In this document: piece after piece, positions 10,577-19,122 of the stretch
Position numbering within the stretch: position 1 is the first letter of the stretch
Layout: the number at the start of each line of letters is the position of its first letter
Origin: Pirellulales bacterium
GTDB taxonomy: Bacteria; Planctomycetota; Planctomycetia; Pirellulales; S012-138
DNA length: 64,000 nucleotides
Reading direction: 5' to 3'
Assembly (NCBI GenBank): GCA_028066245.1
Contig: JALCBR010000003.1
Coordinates: 86,322 to 150,321, forward strand
Notes under the pieces: model-generated
Seen by the model: the letters and a program-made list of their open reading frames with translations, nothing else
The model's database searches: none
What the model was told of the DNA's origin: nothing
Translations under genes and position numbers: made by a program

Positions 10577-13075
10577 TTAGTGACCCGCGTTGAGGAAGCT
10601 GCTGTATTCAATCAGCACGAACAGCACGACGGTCCCCAGTACGATAAACAGCACGTACTGCCGGAGCTTGCCGGTCTGCACGTTGCGGAACCAATTGGCG
10701 ACCGAATAGATCCAACCAGCGGTCAAGTTGACCAATCCGTCGACCAAGCCTTTATCGATGATTGCATCACCTGTGTCAGAAACCTTGCGAGCAACTTTTG
10801 CCGTCCCGTTGACCACCCAGTCAATCGCACGGCGGTCAAACTTGGCCACCAACTTGGAGACAAAGTGCGTGGGCTTAAAAAATAGGATGTGGTACAGCTC
10901 ATCAAAGTACCACTTGTTGCGGAAAAAGCCGTAGACAGGTGCAAATTGTTTGGCAGCATCCTCCGCACTGATCCGTTGCAGTCCGTACATGACAAATGCC
11001 AGCAAGAACCCAGCCATTGCCGTGCCGAAGGCGACCAAAGTCGCCATGACATGAATCTCTTCCGCGTGCGATGCAGCTTCCGCCGGATACGTCACGTCGA
11101 AGTTGACGCCGGTTCCAGCACCATCAGCTGTGCCCGCAGGCCGCGCCGTCTCTAGCAAGGCCGTGACGCCCAATTCTTTGTGGTTGCCGCTGTCCGCATC
11201 CGTACCCCAAGGGATGGACCAACCAACGGCAACAGCCAATACGGCCAGCACCACCAAGGGCACGTACATCACCTTCGGTGACTCATGGGCGTGATCGTAG
11301 ACGTGCTGATCTCGCGGCTTGCCGGAAAAGGTCAAGAACCATAAACGGAACATATAAAAGGCCGTGATCGCGGCTCCGCCTGCGGCGACAAAAAACAGAA
11401 TCTTGTGCGACGGATTGGCATCCGTGAAGCTGATCGCCTGGGCGATAATTGCGTCTTTTGAGTAGTAGCCGGAAAAGCCAATCAGGAACGGAATGCCGGC
11501 TCCGGCGATGGCCAAACAGCCCACCAGCATGGTGTAGGCCGTCCACGGCATCTTCTTCCGCAAGCCACCCATCTGCGGCATTTCGTTGGTGTGACAGGCG
11601 TGAATCACCGAACCCGAACACATGAATAACAGGCTCTTAAAGAACGCGTGCGTGATCAGATGAAACAGCCCTGCGATCCAACCACCCATCCCCAAGGCCA
11701 ACATCATGTAGCCGAGTTGACTGACCGTTGAGAAAGCGAGCACGCGTTTGATATCAGTGGCGACAATGGCAATGGTGGCCGCCATGAACAGCGTAATGCC
11801 GCCAACGTACGCGATGATCAGTAAAACCTCCGGCGTGAAGACCGGATAGAACCGGCCAACCAAGTAAACGCCAGCAGCCACCATCGTGGCCGAGTGCACC
11901 AAAGCGGAGACCGGCGTGGGGCCTTCCATCGCGTCAGGCAACCACGTCTGCAAAGGGAATTGGGCGCTCTTGCCAACACAACCGCAGAAGATGCCCAAGC
12001 CAGCGACAATCAGCAGACCATAGCTGAAGCTCGCGGGATTGCTCGCGTTCGCGTCAGTAGTATCGTCACCAGATTCACCTTCAGTGGAGGCACCGCCAAC
12101 CTGAACCAGCCCGTCCTTCGTTGTCATCTGGTGTTGATTTTCGGCCGGGCGAATCAGACTGAACAACCCGGGCTGTCCGTCAACATCGCCAAAAGAGAAT
12201 GTGCCAAAACTGGCCCAAAGGGCAGCCAGCCCAATCAACATGCCGAAGTCGCCAACCCGGTTCATGATGAACGCTTTGTTGGCCGCGGTACTGGCGCTCT
12301 TGCGTTCGATGTAAAAGCCAATCAGGAAATACGAACAAACGCCGACCAGCTCCCAAAAGACGAACACCATCAACACATTGCCGGCGATAACCAACCCCAG
12401 CATGCTGAAACAAAACAGCGACAGATACTGAAAGAACCGGTGGAATCGCCCAGGGCGGCGGAGGTGCTTGCCATCGGATAGCGTGACTTCATGGTCGGTC
12501 ACGTCATGCAATTCTTCATGCATGTAGCCGCCAGCATAAAAATGAATGCAGGAGGCAATAAACGTGACCATCACAAACATCACGATGGTCAACGTGTCGA
12601 TGTGATAACCGATCGACATCTTGGGGATGCCGGGAGGGCTGATCGTGTACCAATCATCGGCCACATAATCTGGACCATGCGCGGCGCTGGCGTGGTCTTT
12701 GCCGACACCACCTTCTTTGTGATCGTCGTCGGTCAACGCGATGAACTGCGAGTCCTGACCTTTCTCGACAAGTTTTCCCTCGGCAAGACTTTCACCGAGA
12801 TGATCTGCACCTGCTGAGTGACTCCCCGCGGCATGTTCTTCATGCCCTCCATGTCCATGGGCATCGTGCTCATGGACTTCAGGGATTCCATGTGTGGAGA
12901 GCCAAATACACATGGCCGTGAAGGACAGCACGAACGAGCCGAGAATAGCGCCCGTGGCGATATAGTGGGTGGGAACGTGGGCTTTGCGCATGGCCGCGCC
13001 GAACAGCACGATCACAACGAACGAGATCAGCGGCAGCAGGACCGCGGCTCCCAATATCGTCGGCAAGTAGTCCAA
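10577..13075 (-). CDS. nuoL: NADH-quinone oxidoreductase subunit L, with His-rich insertion
   Basis: The largest antiporter-like subunit, with the lateral helix arm, at 832 residues (about 610-660 is usual). Conserved blocks are FVFWELVGVCSYFLIGFY, NRVGDFGMLIGL, FPLQTWLPDAMEGPTPVSALVHSATMV (shown here in part), DIKRVLAFSTVSQLGYMM and LFHLITHAFFKSLLFM. Insertions are at about residues 62-138, very rich in His, Asp and Gly, and at about 308-348, rich in Ser, Asp and Gly. A further loop lies near residue 650. The start is a TTG at 13075, supported by AGAGGGAAC just upstream and the absence of a nearby ATG. The stop of nuoK is nine bases before it, so the two are translated together. Confidence 0.95.
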   Translation of the reverse strand: MDYLPTILGAAVLLPLISFVVIVLFGAAMRKAHVPTHYIATGAILGSFVLSFTAMCIWLSTHGIPEVHEHDAHGHGGHEEHAAGSHSAGADHLGESLAEGKLVEKGQDSQFIALTDDDHKEGGVGKDHASAAHGPDYVADDWYTISPPGIPKMSIGYHIDTLTIVMFVMVTFIASCIHFYAGGYMHEELHDVTDHEVTLSDGKHLRRPGRFHRFFQYLSLFCFSMLGLVIAGNVLMVFVFWELVGVCSYFLIGFYIERKSASTAANKAFIMNRVGDFGMLIGLAALWASFGTFSFGDVDGQPGLFSLIRPAENQHQMTTKDGLVQVGGASTEGESGDDTTDANASNPASFSYGLLIVAGLGIFCGCVGKSAQFPLQTWLPDAMEGPTPVSALVHSATMVAAGVYLVGRFYPVFTPEVLLIIAYVGGITLFMAATIAIVATDIKRVLAFSTVSQLGYMMLALGMGGWIAGLFHLITHAFFKSLLFMCSGSVIHACHTNEMPQMGGLRKKMPWTAYTMLVGCLAIAGAGIPFLIGFSGYYSKDAIIAQAISFTDANPSHKILFFVAAGGAAITAFYMFRLWFLTFSGKPRDQHVYDHAHESPKVMYVPLVVLAVLAVAVGWSIPWGTDADSGNHKELGVTALLETARPAGTADGAGTGVNFDVTYPAEAASHAEEIHVMATLVAFGTAMAGFLLAFVMYGLQRISAEDAAKQFAPVYGFFRNKWYFDELYHILFFKPTHFVSKLVAKFDRRAIDWVVNGTAKVARKVSDTGDAIIDKGLVDGLVNLTAGWIYSVANWFRNVQTGKLRQYVLFIVLGTVVLFVLIEYSSFLNAGH

Positions 13076-13083
13076 AGTTCCCT

Positions 13084-13428
13084 CTAACCTTTCAGCTCGT
13101 CAGCCCGATCCACGTCGATCGTGGCACGGTTGTTGTAGTAATTGAGCGCGATTGCCAATGCCACGGCAGCTTCCGCAGCGGCCAACACAATCACAAACAG
13201 CGCAATCAACTGCCCATCGACACCCAATGCGTAGTCCGGGTTTCTACGGAGAAACTCACTGCCAAAAGCAACAAAGTTGAGATTGGCCCCGTTAATGACC
13301 AATTCAATCCCCATCAAGATGCCCAGCCCGTTCCGCTTGGTGGCCATGCAGACCACTCCGCAAACGAACATCACGGCACCCACGGCCATGAAGTGCGATG
13401 CGCCAACGGGATCGGTAAGGAGGTTCAT
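13084..13428 (-). CDS. nuoK: NADH-quinone oxidoreductase subunit K
   Basis: A 114-residue, three-helix membrane subunit. Helix 2 carries KRNGLGILMGIELVINGANL, including the conserved Glu in the membrane, and helix 3 carries the second conserved Glu in IVLAAAEAAVALAIAL. The open frame extends about 125 codons further upstream through the intergenic space and the end of nuoJ, but the family starts at the ATG at 13428 with MNLLTDPVGASHFMAVGAVM. It lies between nuoJ and nuoL in normal complex I order. Confidence 0.95.
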   Translation of the reverse strand: MNLLTDPVGASHFMAVGAVMFVCGVVCMATKRNGLGILMGIELVINGANLNFVAFGSEFLRRNPDYALGVDGQLIALFVIVLAAAEAAVALAIALNYYNNRATIDVDRADELKG

Positions 13429-13490
13429 GTCGCTTGACTTTGTCGTCTGACTATGGAGAGCAGGCAGTTGCTTGATTTCTTGAAACGGGC

Positions 13491-14087
13491 CTACGTGGAT
13501 TCCGCTGGATCGCTCGCCCGTCGCCGCCGTTTTGTTCTGGCCAGATACGCCGAGCCGATCAACACGACCAACAAGTGCACGGAAACGATTTCGAATGGCA
13601 GCAAATAGCCGGACTCTTTGCCAACAGCTTTTCCGTTGTCGCCGGGCTTCCCGAGCATGCGAATGCCGATCTCGCCGGGGGGTGCATTTTCCGCGGTGGC
13701 GGTCGCGACGCCTTCCGGCGGTCCGCGCCATTCTTCCACGCGAAACGCGGCCTGGAGCAGCAATCCCAACAGCATCAATCCCGCAGCACCGCCAATGACC
13801 CACTCACCGGCACGCGTCTTCATATTGACGAAAGGACCTTGGGCCGTGAGCATCACGCCAAAGATCAACAACACCAGCGTTCCGCCGACGTAAATCAGTA
13901 ACTGCATTGCCCCGACAAACCCCGCTCCAGCCAAGAAGAACAACCCGGCTGTGGCGCCAAGGCACAACGTCAGGTAAAACGCCATGCGGACAATACTTCC
14001 CGTCAGCACGACCGCAACGGAAAACACACAGGCGGTCAATCCGAACAACAGGAAGTAGAAGGAATGCCAGTTGATATGGCCGTCCAT
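13491..14087 (-). CDS. nuoJ: NADH-quinone oxidoreductase subunit J
   Basis: A 198-residue membrane subunit of complex I. The hallmark third helix is present: GFVGAMQLLIYVGGTLVLLIFGVMLT, with the conserved aromatic and Gly residues. Five membrane segments can be drawn. A Pro/Glu/Gly-rich loop of about 40 residues lies between helices 4 and 5 (residues 117-157), longer than in many relatives. The start ATG at 14087 overlaps the stop codon of nuoH (TGATG), which implies coupled translation. In most bacteria nuoI lies between nuoH and nuoJ; here it is absent. Confidence 0.95.
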   Translation of the reverse strand: MDGHINWHSFYFLLFGLTACVFSVAVVLTGSIVRMAFYLTLCLGATAGLFFLAGAGFVGAMQLLIYVGGTLVLLIFGVMLTAQGPFVNMKTRAGEWVIGGAAGLMLLGLLLQAAFRVEEWRGPPEGVATATAENAPPGEIGIRMLGKPGDNGKAVGKESGYLLPFEIVSVHLLVVLIGSAYLARTKRRRRASDPAEST

Positions 14088-15409
14088 CAGTTGTCCCCTC
14101 CCGCCAGCGCGGTCGCCGGACTTCGCCGATTGTCATCCTGAGAGGCCAACTCACCCGGAAGGGATTGACTTAAGGCAGAGTCATTACTTGCCAAACCTGA
14201 ACTTTGGACTGATTCATCGAAATCACCACGAGCTTCGGTTCCTGCAGAGTTGGCCACTGGCAGCAGGGCCATCTCATCGGCCTCACGGAATCCGGCATAA
14301 GGTTCAGCTTTCAGCAACATGCCGCCGGGAAACGCCCACGTCCAGATCGCAGCGCCCAAGAAGCAAAAACACGCCAACGGAGTGCAGTACTTCAAGCAGG
14401 TGCGCATCACCTGGTCAATTCGTAACCGGGGGAGGGTCCAGCGGACCCACATCATGATGGCCACACCAGCGAAGCCCTTGAACAGCAAATTGGCAACGCC
14501 CGCGACATTGGCCAGGAAACCGCCCCAACTGAAGGCCGCCGCGCTACTTTCATACGCGATGCCTGTTGACGTGAAGATCGGAATCGGACCGTGCCAGCCG
14601 CCGAGGAACAAGATACTGGCCAGAAAACTTACCAGCAGCATCGAGTTGTATTCAGCCATGAAGAACACACTCCAGCGGACGCCAGAGTATTCTGTGTGAA
14701 AACCGGCCACCAACTCACTTTCAGCTTCAGCCAGGTCAAACGGAGCACGATTCACGCTCGCCGTAGCACAAGTGATATAGACAAAGAACACCAAGAATGT
14801 GAATGGATCATGAAACACGAGCCAGTTGGTAAACCAACCCCGCTGCATTTCGCCAATGACATTCAGGTCCATTGTTCCGGCAATCATGACCGGAACTAGC
14901 ACACAAAGCCCCAACGGCACCTCATAGCTGACCACTTGAGCCGCTTCTCGCATGGCGCCGAAGAGCGACCACTTACTCCCAGAAGAATATCCCGCCAAGA
15001 TGACGCCAAAGACCTCAACTCCCAAGATGGCGATGATCAGGAAGATCGAAATGGACGACGTGACCGCCGACCAGCCAGTGGCAAAGGGGAGCACAATAAA
15101 CGTGGCGTATGACGCGCACAACGCAACATAAGGCGCTATTTTGAAGAGAATAGGGTCCGCGTCACGCGGCATCGTATCTTCTTTGGTGGCCAATTTCAGG
15201 CCGTCAGCCACGGTTTGCAGCCAACCAAATTTGCCGCCAACCCGCGTAGGACCCAGCCGATCCTGAATACGCCCGGCGATCTTCCGTTCCATCCAAATGA
15301 AAATCACGGTTCCGACCGCCACCAGCCCCAGCAGCAGCAACGCATGGACAATACCGGTGAGCAGATACGCCACCGATGGCCAGAGGTATTGAGAGAGCGC
15401 TTCCGCCAT
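14087..15409 (-). CDS. nuoH: NADH-quinone oxidoreductase subunit H, with extended C-terminus
   Basis: This 440-residue subunit contacts quinone at the base of the membrane arm. Conserved blocks: IWMERKIAGRIQDRLGPTRVG, GWLQTVADGLKL, VSYEVPLGLCVL, and FDLAEAESELVAGFHTEYSG. The last is the signature acidic loop that lines the quinone channel. After the last helix (near residue 365) there is a hydrophilic tail of about 70 residues rich in Ser, Asp, Glu and Ala, not found in typical NuoH. It is the first visible gene of the nuo operon; nothing like nuoA-G is upstream, where a gap of almost 500 bases follows. Confidence 0.95.
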   Translation of the reverse strand: MAEALSQYLWPSVAYLLTGIVHALLLLGLVAVGTVIFIWMERKIAGRIQDRLGPTRVGGKFGWLQTVADGLKLATKEDTMPRDADPILFKIAPYVALCASYATFIVLPFATGWSAVTSSISIFLIIAILGVEVFGVILAGYSSGSKWSLFGAMREAAQVVSYEVPLGLCVLVPVMIAGTMDLNVIGEMQRGWFTNWLVFHDPFTFLVFFVYITCATASVNRAPFDLAEAESELVAGFHTEYSGVRWSVFFMAEYNSMLLVSFLASILFLGGWHGPIPIFTSTGIAYESSAAAFSWGGFLANVAGVANLLFKGFAGVAIMMWVRWTLPRLRIDQVMRTCLKYCTPLACFCFLGAAIWTWAFPGGMLLKAEPYAGFREADEMALLPVANSAGTEARGDFDESVQSSGLASNDSALSQSLPGELASQDDNRRSPATALAGGDN

Positions 15410-15906
15410 TTCCGCCGCCTATGCGATATTGGCGAGTAAAAAGCTGGGCAAAAGTCCAGATGGGAGCCGTGAACTCACTCAAACCTTGAACAAGATCTCG
15501 GCAGGACCAAGGAAACACCTCACTGCACCGCTGATCGAGAGTTGCTGTTGCTTCTCGGCCATCGGCGCAAACCATTGCTTCCCCGGCAATTGAGATCGTG
15601 AAATATGGCACAAGCGGCGGCGGCCAGACAACCCCCTGGGCCCGGTTTTCGACGAAAACCGGGCGGAAACGCCCAAAGCTTCGATCAGTCGTCTCTTCCA
15701 TCATCCGCGCAGGTGCGACTGATTTGCCGGTCGCCTTCAGGCGAAAGCGCTTTTCTTGGCGACGTTCGGCCCCAACCATCGACCAAGCCGAACACCGCGG
15801 AATGACCTGACGTCTCCGTTTGGCGAGCAGGACAACAATTGAACAGGCGCTCTCAGCGATGCCGGTTACCAGAGGCGAAACCACCAGCGCCAACAGCAGT
15901 GCTCAT
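15410..15906. other. Intergenic stretch upstream of nuoH
   Basis: No convincing gene. Open frames on both strands here resemble no family, and one overlaps the start of nuoH. The promoter of the nuo operon should lie in this stretch, but I see no clear -35/-10 pair. A strong inverted repeat is at 15640-15664. Confidence 0.5.
15640..15664. repeat. 11-bp perfect inverted repeat with 3-base loop
   Basis: Arms GCCCGGTTTTC (15640-15650) and GAAAACCGGGC (15654-15664) flank GAC. No T run follows on either strand, so it is not a standard terminator. It lies between uxs (ending at 15907) and nuoH (starting at 15409), and may be an RNA hairpin or a protein-binding site. Confidence 0.6.
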
Positions 15907-16890
15907 TTAGTAATTTGGCGTGGGCGGACGGTAAGCGGCCAAATCTACTGAGCGGAACCAGTCAATCGTCTTTTGCAATCCTTCACGGAGCGGCGTGCTC
16001 GGCACCCAGTTGAGATGCTGTTTGGCTAAGGTGATATCAGGCTGTCGCCGGGTGGGATCATCTTCCGGAAGTGGCTCAAAAGTCAGCTGGGACGTTGAGC
16101 CGGTCAGCTCAATCACCTGCTCCGCGAGTTCGCGAATTGTGAACTCACTAGGGTTTCCCAGGTTGCACGGCCCTGGGAAATCATCCGGGCCGTTCATCAT
16201 CGCCATGATCCCCTGCACCAGGTCATCAACGTAACAGAACGAGCGGGTCTGATCCCCTTCGCCAAAGATCGTAATATCTTCACCACGCAGTGCTTGGCGA
16301 ATGAAGTTTGAGACAACGCGGCCATCGAAGGGGTGCATTCGTGGCCCGTAGGTATTGAAGATGCGGACCACCCGGATGTTAATCCGATTGGTCCGGTGGT
16401 AGTCAAAGAACAGCGTCTCCGCGGCGCGTTTGCCTTCGTCATAACAAGCGCGGGGGCCGATGGGGTTCACTGAGCCACGATAGTCCTCAGTCTGCGGATG
16501 AACTTCGGGATCGCCGTAGATTTCGCTGGTACTGGCCTGCAAGACCTTTGCCCGGCAACGTCGTGCCATGCCCAGGACATGAATGGCTCCTAAGACGGAG
16601 GTCTTCATGGTCTTGATGGGATTGTACTGATAGTGGCCCGGCGCGGCGGGGCACGCCAAGTTGTAGATCTCGTCAACTTCCAGCCACAGCGGCTGCGTGA
16701 CATCGTGTCGGATGAGTTCAAAGTTGGGCTGGGAAAGCAAATGAGCAACGTTTTGCTTCTGGCTGGTGAAGAAGTTGTCCACGCAGATGACGTCATCGCC
16801 GGCTGCGACAAGGTGCTCGCACAACCGACTCCCCAGGAAACCGGCTCCGCCAGTGACAAGAATTCTTTTGTGGGGTCGATGGTTGGCCAT
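15907..16890 (-). CDS. uxs: UDP-glucuronate decarboxylase (UDP-xylose synthase)
   Basis: An extended short-chain dehydrogenase of 327 residues that converts UDP-glucuronate to UDP-xylose with bound NAD. The nucleotide-binding motif is [12 protein letters not shown] near the N-terminus. The active site is complete: [14 protein letters not shown] with the catalytic Ser/Thr, and [11 protein letters not shown] giving Tyr150 and Lys154. [20 protein letters not shown] is highly typical of the UXS family. The start chosen is the ATG at 16890, directly before the Rossmann fold; a further 20 codons are open upstream. Product sugars would feed surface polysaccharide synthesis. Confidence 0.9.
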   Translation of the reverse strand: MANHRPHKRILVTGGAGFLGSRLCEHLVAAGDDVICVDNFFTSQKQNVAHLLSQPNFELIRHDVTQPLWLEVDEIYNLACPAAPGHYQYNPIKTMKTSVLGAIHVLGMARRCRAKVLQASTSEIYGDPEVHPQTEDYRGSVNPIGPRACYDEGKRAAETLFFDYHRTNRINIRVVRIFNTYGPRMHPFDGRVVSNFIRQALRGEDITIFGEGDQTRSFCYVDDLVQGIMAMMNGPDDFPGPCNLGNPSEFTIRELAEQVIELTGSTSQLTFEPLPEDDPTRRQPDITLAKQHLNWVPSTPLREGLQKTIDWFRSVDLAAYRPPTPNY

Positions 16891-17186
16891 GAATGTGGTG
16901 GCGAATCGCGGACAAGGATTCCAATAAGGCCGGGCGCGGAAGCTGATCAAGAATCAAAGCCACTCAAGACTTCGCCCGGCGCACGTGGAAGTATAGCCCG
17001 CGGCGCAAGATTTGTGAGGGCAAGGAGGCAGCCCTCACCAGATTGCGAACCCCCACTGAAGTTCGAACGCCGCCCATCACTCATTGACAGGCGGCGTAAC
17101 GACCGGTCCAACACGAGGAGGAGCAAAATCTGCCAGTGAACCGGGCGTTTTGTTTGCCTCATACTTGTGCTTACCGACCCCGTGCA

Positions 17187-17222
17187 GCGGGCGAGCCGAT
17201 TTGTATACTCCGGCTCGCCCGC
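17187..17222. repeat. 12-bp perfect inverted repeat, 12-base loop
   Basis: Arms GCGGGCGAGCCG (17187-17198) and CGGCTCGCCCGC (17211-17222). On the plus strand it is followed by GGGAAAATTTT. There is no T run on the minus strand. It could be a terminator without a T tract or a DNA-binding site. Confidence 0.6.
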
Positions 17223-17265
17223 GGGAAAATTTTGCTGACGGGTGCTGTCGCCAGCCGCCCGAGGG

Positions 17266-17299
17266 TCGCAGCCTGCCGCACTCAGGCGGCCGGCTGCGA
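17266..17299. repeat. Interrupted hairpin (8 bp + 5 bp)
   Basis: Outer arms TCGCAGCC (17266-17273) and GGCTGCGA (17292-17299), one mismatch, then inner arms GCCGC (17275-17279) and GCGGC (17286-17290) around a 6-base loop. It lies 95 bases after the stop of the TadG-like gene. Confidence 0.5.
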
Positions 17300-17393
17300 G
17301 GCGTTACCAAGCATGTTCGCAAAAACGGGGTAACGCGAAGATCGGGCAAGACGTGTAAGAGGACCGGCCGAACCGGTGCAAGTTGGGGGGCGA

Positions 17394-18833
17394 CTACTTG
17401 ACCAGTTTGAGCGGCCGGTCACTGGCGATGTCCTCAAACACTTGTTTCAGATCTTCTTCATAGTCTGCGACAGGTTGACCACCGGGCACGTTAAAGTGGA
17501 TCCCGCCGGTCAAATCAGCGATATCTTGCATCAGCCACGTATCCGCTCCTGCGCCAAGGCTGATCGTGACAATCGGAATACCCTCATCTGCCGCCAACTG
17601 GGCTTCGTCCATGGCGTACTGCTTTGCGGTCACGGTGTCATACGGACGATTGGCGATGCCGTCAGTGATGAGCACGATCATTTTGAACGCGCCCGTTCGC
17701 CCATGATCGACAATCTCTTGACGGCCAACGTTGATCCCCGCGCCGATGTTGGTGTAGTAGTCATAGTGGCCGGCCTGGCGATGGCGCGATGTCTCTTCCA
17801 CTGCGGCGAAATCAGCTGTCAATTCGTGCTCAAGCGTTGCCGTGCCATCTTGCGCCGTGTAAACGGCCAGTCCCAGGCGGTCATCCGTATCAACCTGTTG
17901 TAGGAAGGATAGAAACACCGTCACGGAGTTCTTCAACGCTGTGATGGGCTGCTCGCTCGTCTTCCAGAGGTCTGGCGTTTGGTTGGCCTTGGGTTGCCGC
18001 TGCAACCAATAATTCATCAAGGTCATATAGCCGAAGTGATGCCGGTACTGACTGGGGAGGCTGGAGCCTTTCACGTAGTTCACGTAGTCATACCAACTTC
18101 CGCTGGGATACGGATAAGACACGGAGTTCAAGCCGAGATAGTTGCGTACGCTCCAATTGCTCCAGGAGGAAGGCAAAGTCTCGTCCCATTGCATGCTGCC
18201 GAAGGTCGGCGAGCCGAGTTCACTGTGGATTGTTGCCAAGTTGCTCTCGATGAACTCGGCACCCATGGTGTCGACGTTGCGGAGTTCGCTGTCATCATTC
18301 ATGGAAGCGGAGTAATCCAACACAAGCACAATGTCACGCGGCTGGTACATGGCGATGGACTCATCGGCCAGGTCAAACTCGTCCTGGCCCAACACGCGGG
18401 CAAAAAACAGTGGTTGATCGGGATGCTCAACCTGTACACGCACCGCTGAGGGAAGCTGCTCGCTTGCCAGGAACGTTCGCGTTTGGTCGTCCCAATGGCC
18501 AAGTTCGACGGTAACGTCTTCTGGCAAGACAGTCCTGCCGCCAACGGGATTGAGTTGGATGTATTCGGTCACGCGTTCCATGGCCTCATCTGGCCCCAGC
18601 ACCAAAGCTCCCGCTCCGGCCAACGCTCCAGCGTCGGTAGCCCGCTTGAGCTCGGTCTTGACGGTGGCGACATAGCCCAAATCAATGGACAGCGCCAGAA
18701 AGCCCATCATGCCAACGAGCATGAACGAGAAAAACACAACCGTCATTCCGCGTTTCTTGGCATCATGCGAGCGGCGAGCAGAATTCGGACGATCCTTCGT
18801 GGAAATCGAACGGAACAAACGAAGCGCGCGCAT
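17394..18833 (-). CDS. TadG-like membrane-anchored von Willebrand factor A protein
   Basis: 479 residues. The N-terminus is basic, then one membrane segment, MTVVFFSFMLVGMMGFLALSI, followed by DLGYVATVKTELKRATDAGALAGA. This is the layout of TadE/TadG-type pilus assembly proteins, where a minor-pilin-like anchor precedes a large extracytoplasmic domain. A VWA domain starts at about residue 150 with a metal-site motif, VLVLDYSASMND (DxSxS), and has later blocks FKMIVLITDGIANRP and GIPIVTISLGAGAD. Such proteins bind partners at the cell surface. No other tad gene is nearby, so it may act alone. Start ATG at 18833. Confidence 0.75.
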   Translation of the reverse strand: MRALRLFRSISTKDRPNSARRSHDAKKRGMTVVFFSFMLVGMMGFLALSIDLGYVATVKTELKRATDAGALAGAGALVLGPDEAMERVTEYIQLNPVGGRTVLPEDVTVELGHWDDQTRTFLASEQLPSAVRVQVEHPDQPLFFARVLGQDEFDLADESIAMYQPRDIVLVLDYSASMNDDSELRNVDTMGAEFIESNLATIHSELGSPTFGSMQWDETLPSSWSNWSVRNYLGLNSVSYPYPSGSWYDYVNYVKGSSLPSQYRHHFGYMTLMNYWLQRQPKANQTPDLWKTSEQPITALKNSVTVFLSFLQQVDTDDRLGLAVYTAQDGTATLEHELTADFAAVEETSRHRQAGHYDYYTNIGAGINVGRQEIVDHGRTGAFKMIVLITDGIANRPYDTVTAKQYAMDEAQLAADEGIPIVTISLGAGADTWLMQDIADLTGGIHFNVPGGQPVADYEEDLKQVFEDIASDRPLKLVK

Positions 18834-19122
18834 GATCGAACTCCTTCAAACCGAAGATGGGGAGATTCTTGTCTTGAAGTGACGCCAGAAGGTTGCCGTC
18901 AGGTCGTACACAGCAGGACGCCGTGCATTCTCGCGAAGGACTCGCGGATTGATTTGCTATACAAACCTAGCATAAGAATTCGCCGCTCTTCGGAAATCTC
19001 CGCACATTCCGGGTTTTCCCGGGGACTCTCCCACAAGTGGCAGCCCGGCAGCGAGCTTGCGGCGCGCGAGGATCATCGAATCTCACATCGAGAAAAGACT
19101 AGCAGGAAGTCATCGCTGCATG

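Larger units (their letters stand above)
16891..17393. other. Intergenic stretch with two strong hairpins
   Basis: About 500 bases between uxs and the TadG-like gene. I see no convincing gene in any frame. Two inverted repeats are present (17187-17222 and 17266-17299). They lie downstream of the TadG-like gene on the minus strand, so one may end its transcript. Confidence 0.5.

Noticed and set aside
15204..15893. 229-codon minus-strand frame overlapping the start of nuoH
   Set aside because: It overlaps conserved NuoH sequence in another frame, has erratic composition and no recognisable motif; nuoI was looked for here and not found.
16891..17393. Possible genes in the gap next to uxs (for example 17084-17401)
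   Set aside because: The frames are short, Arg/Gly-rich and cover the hairpins; no family resemblance.
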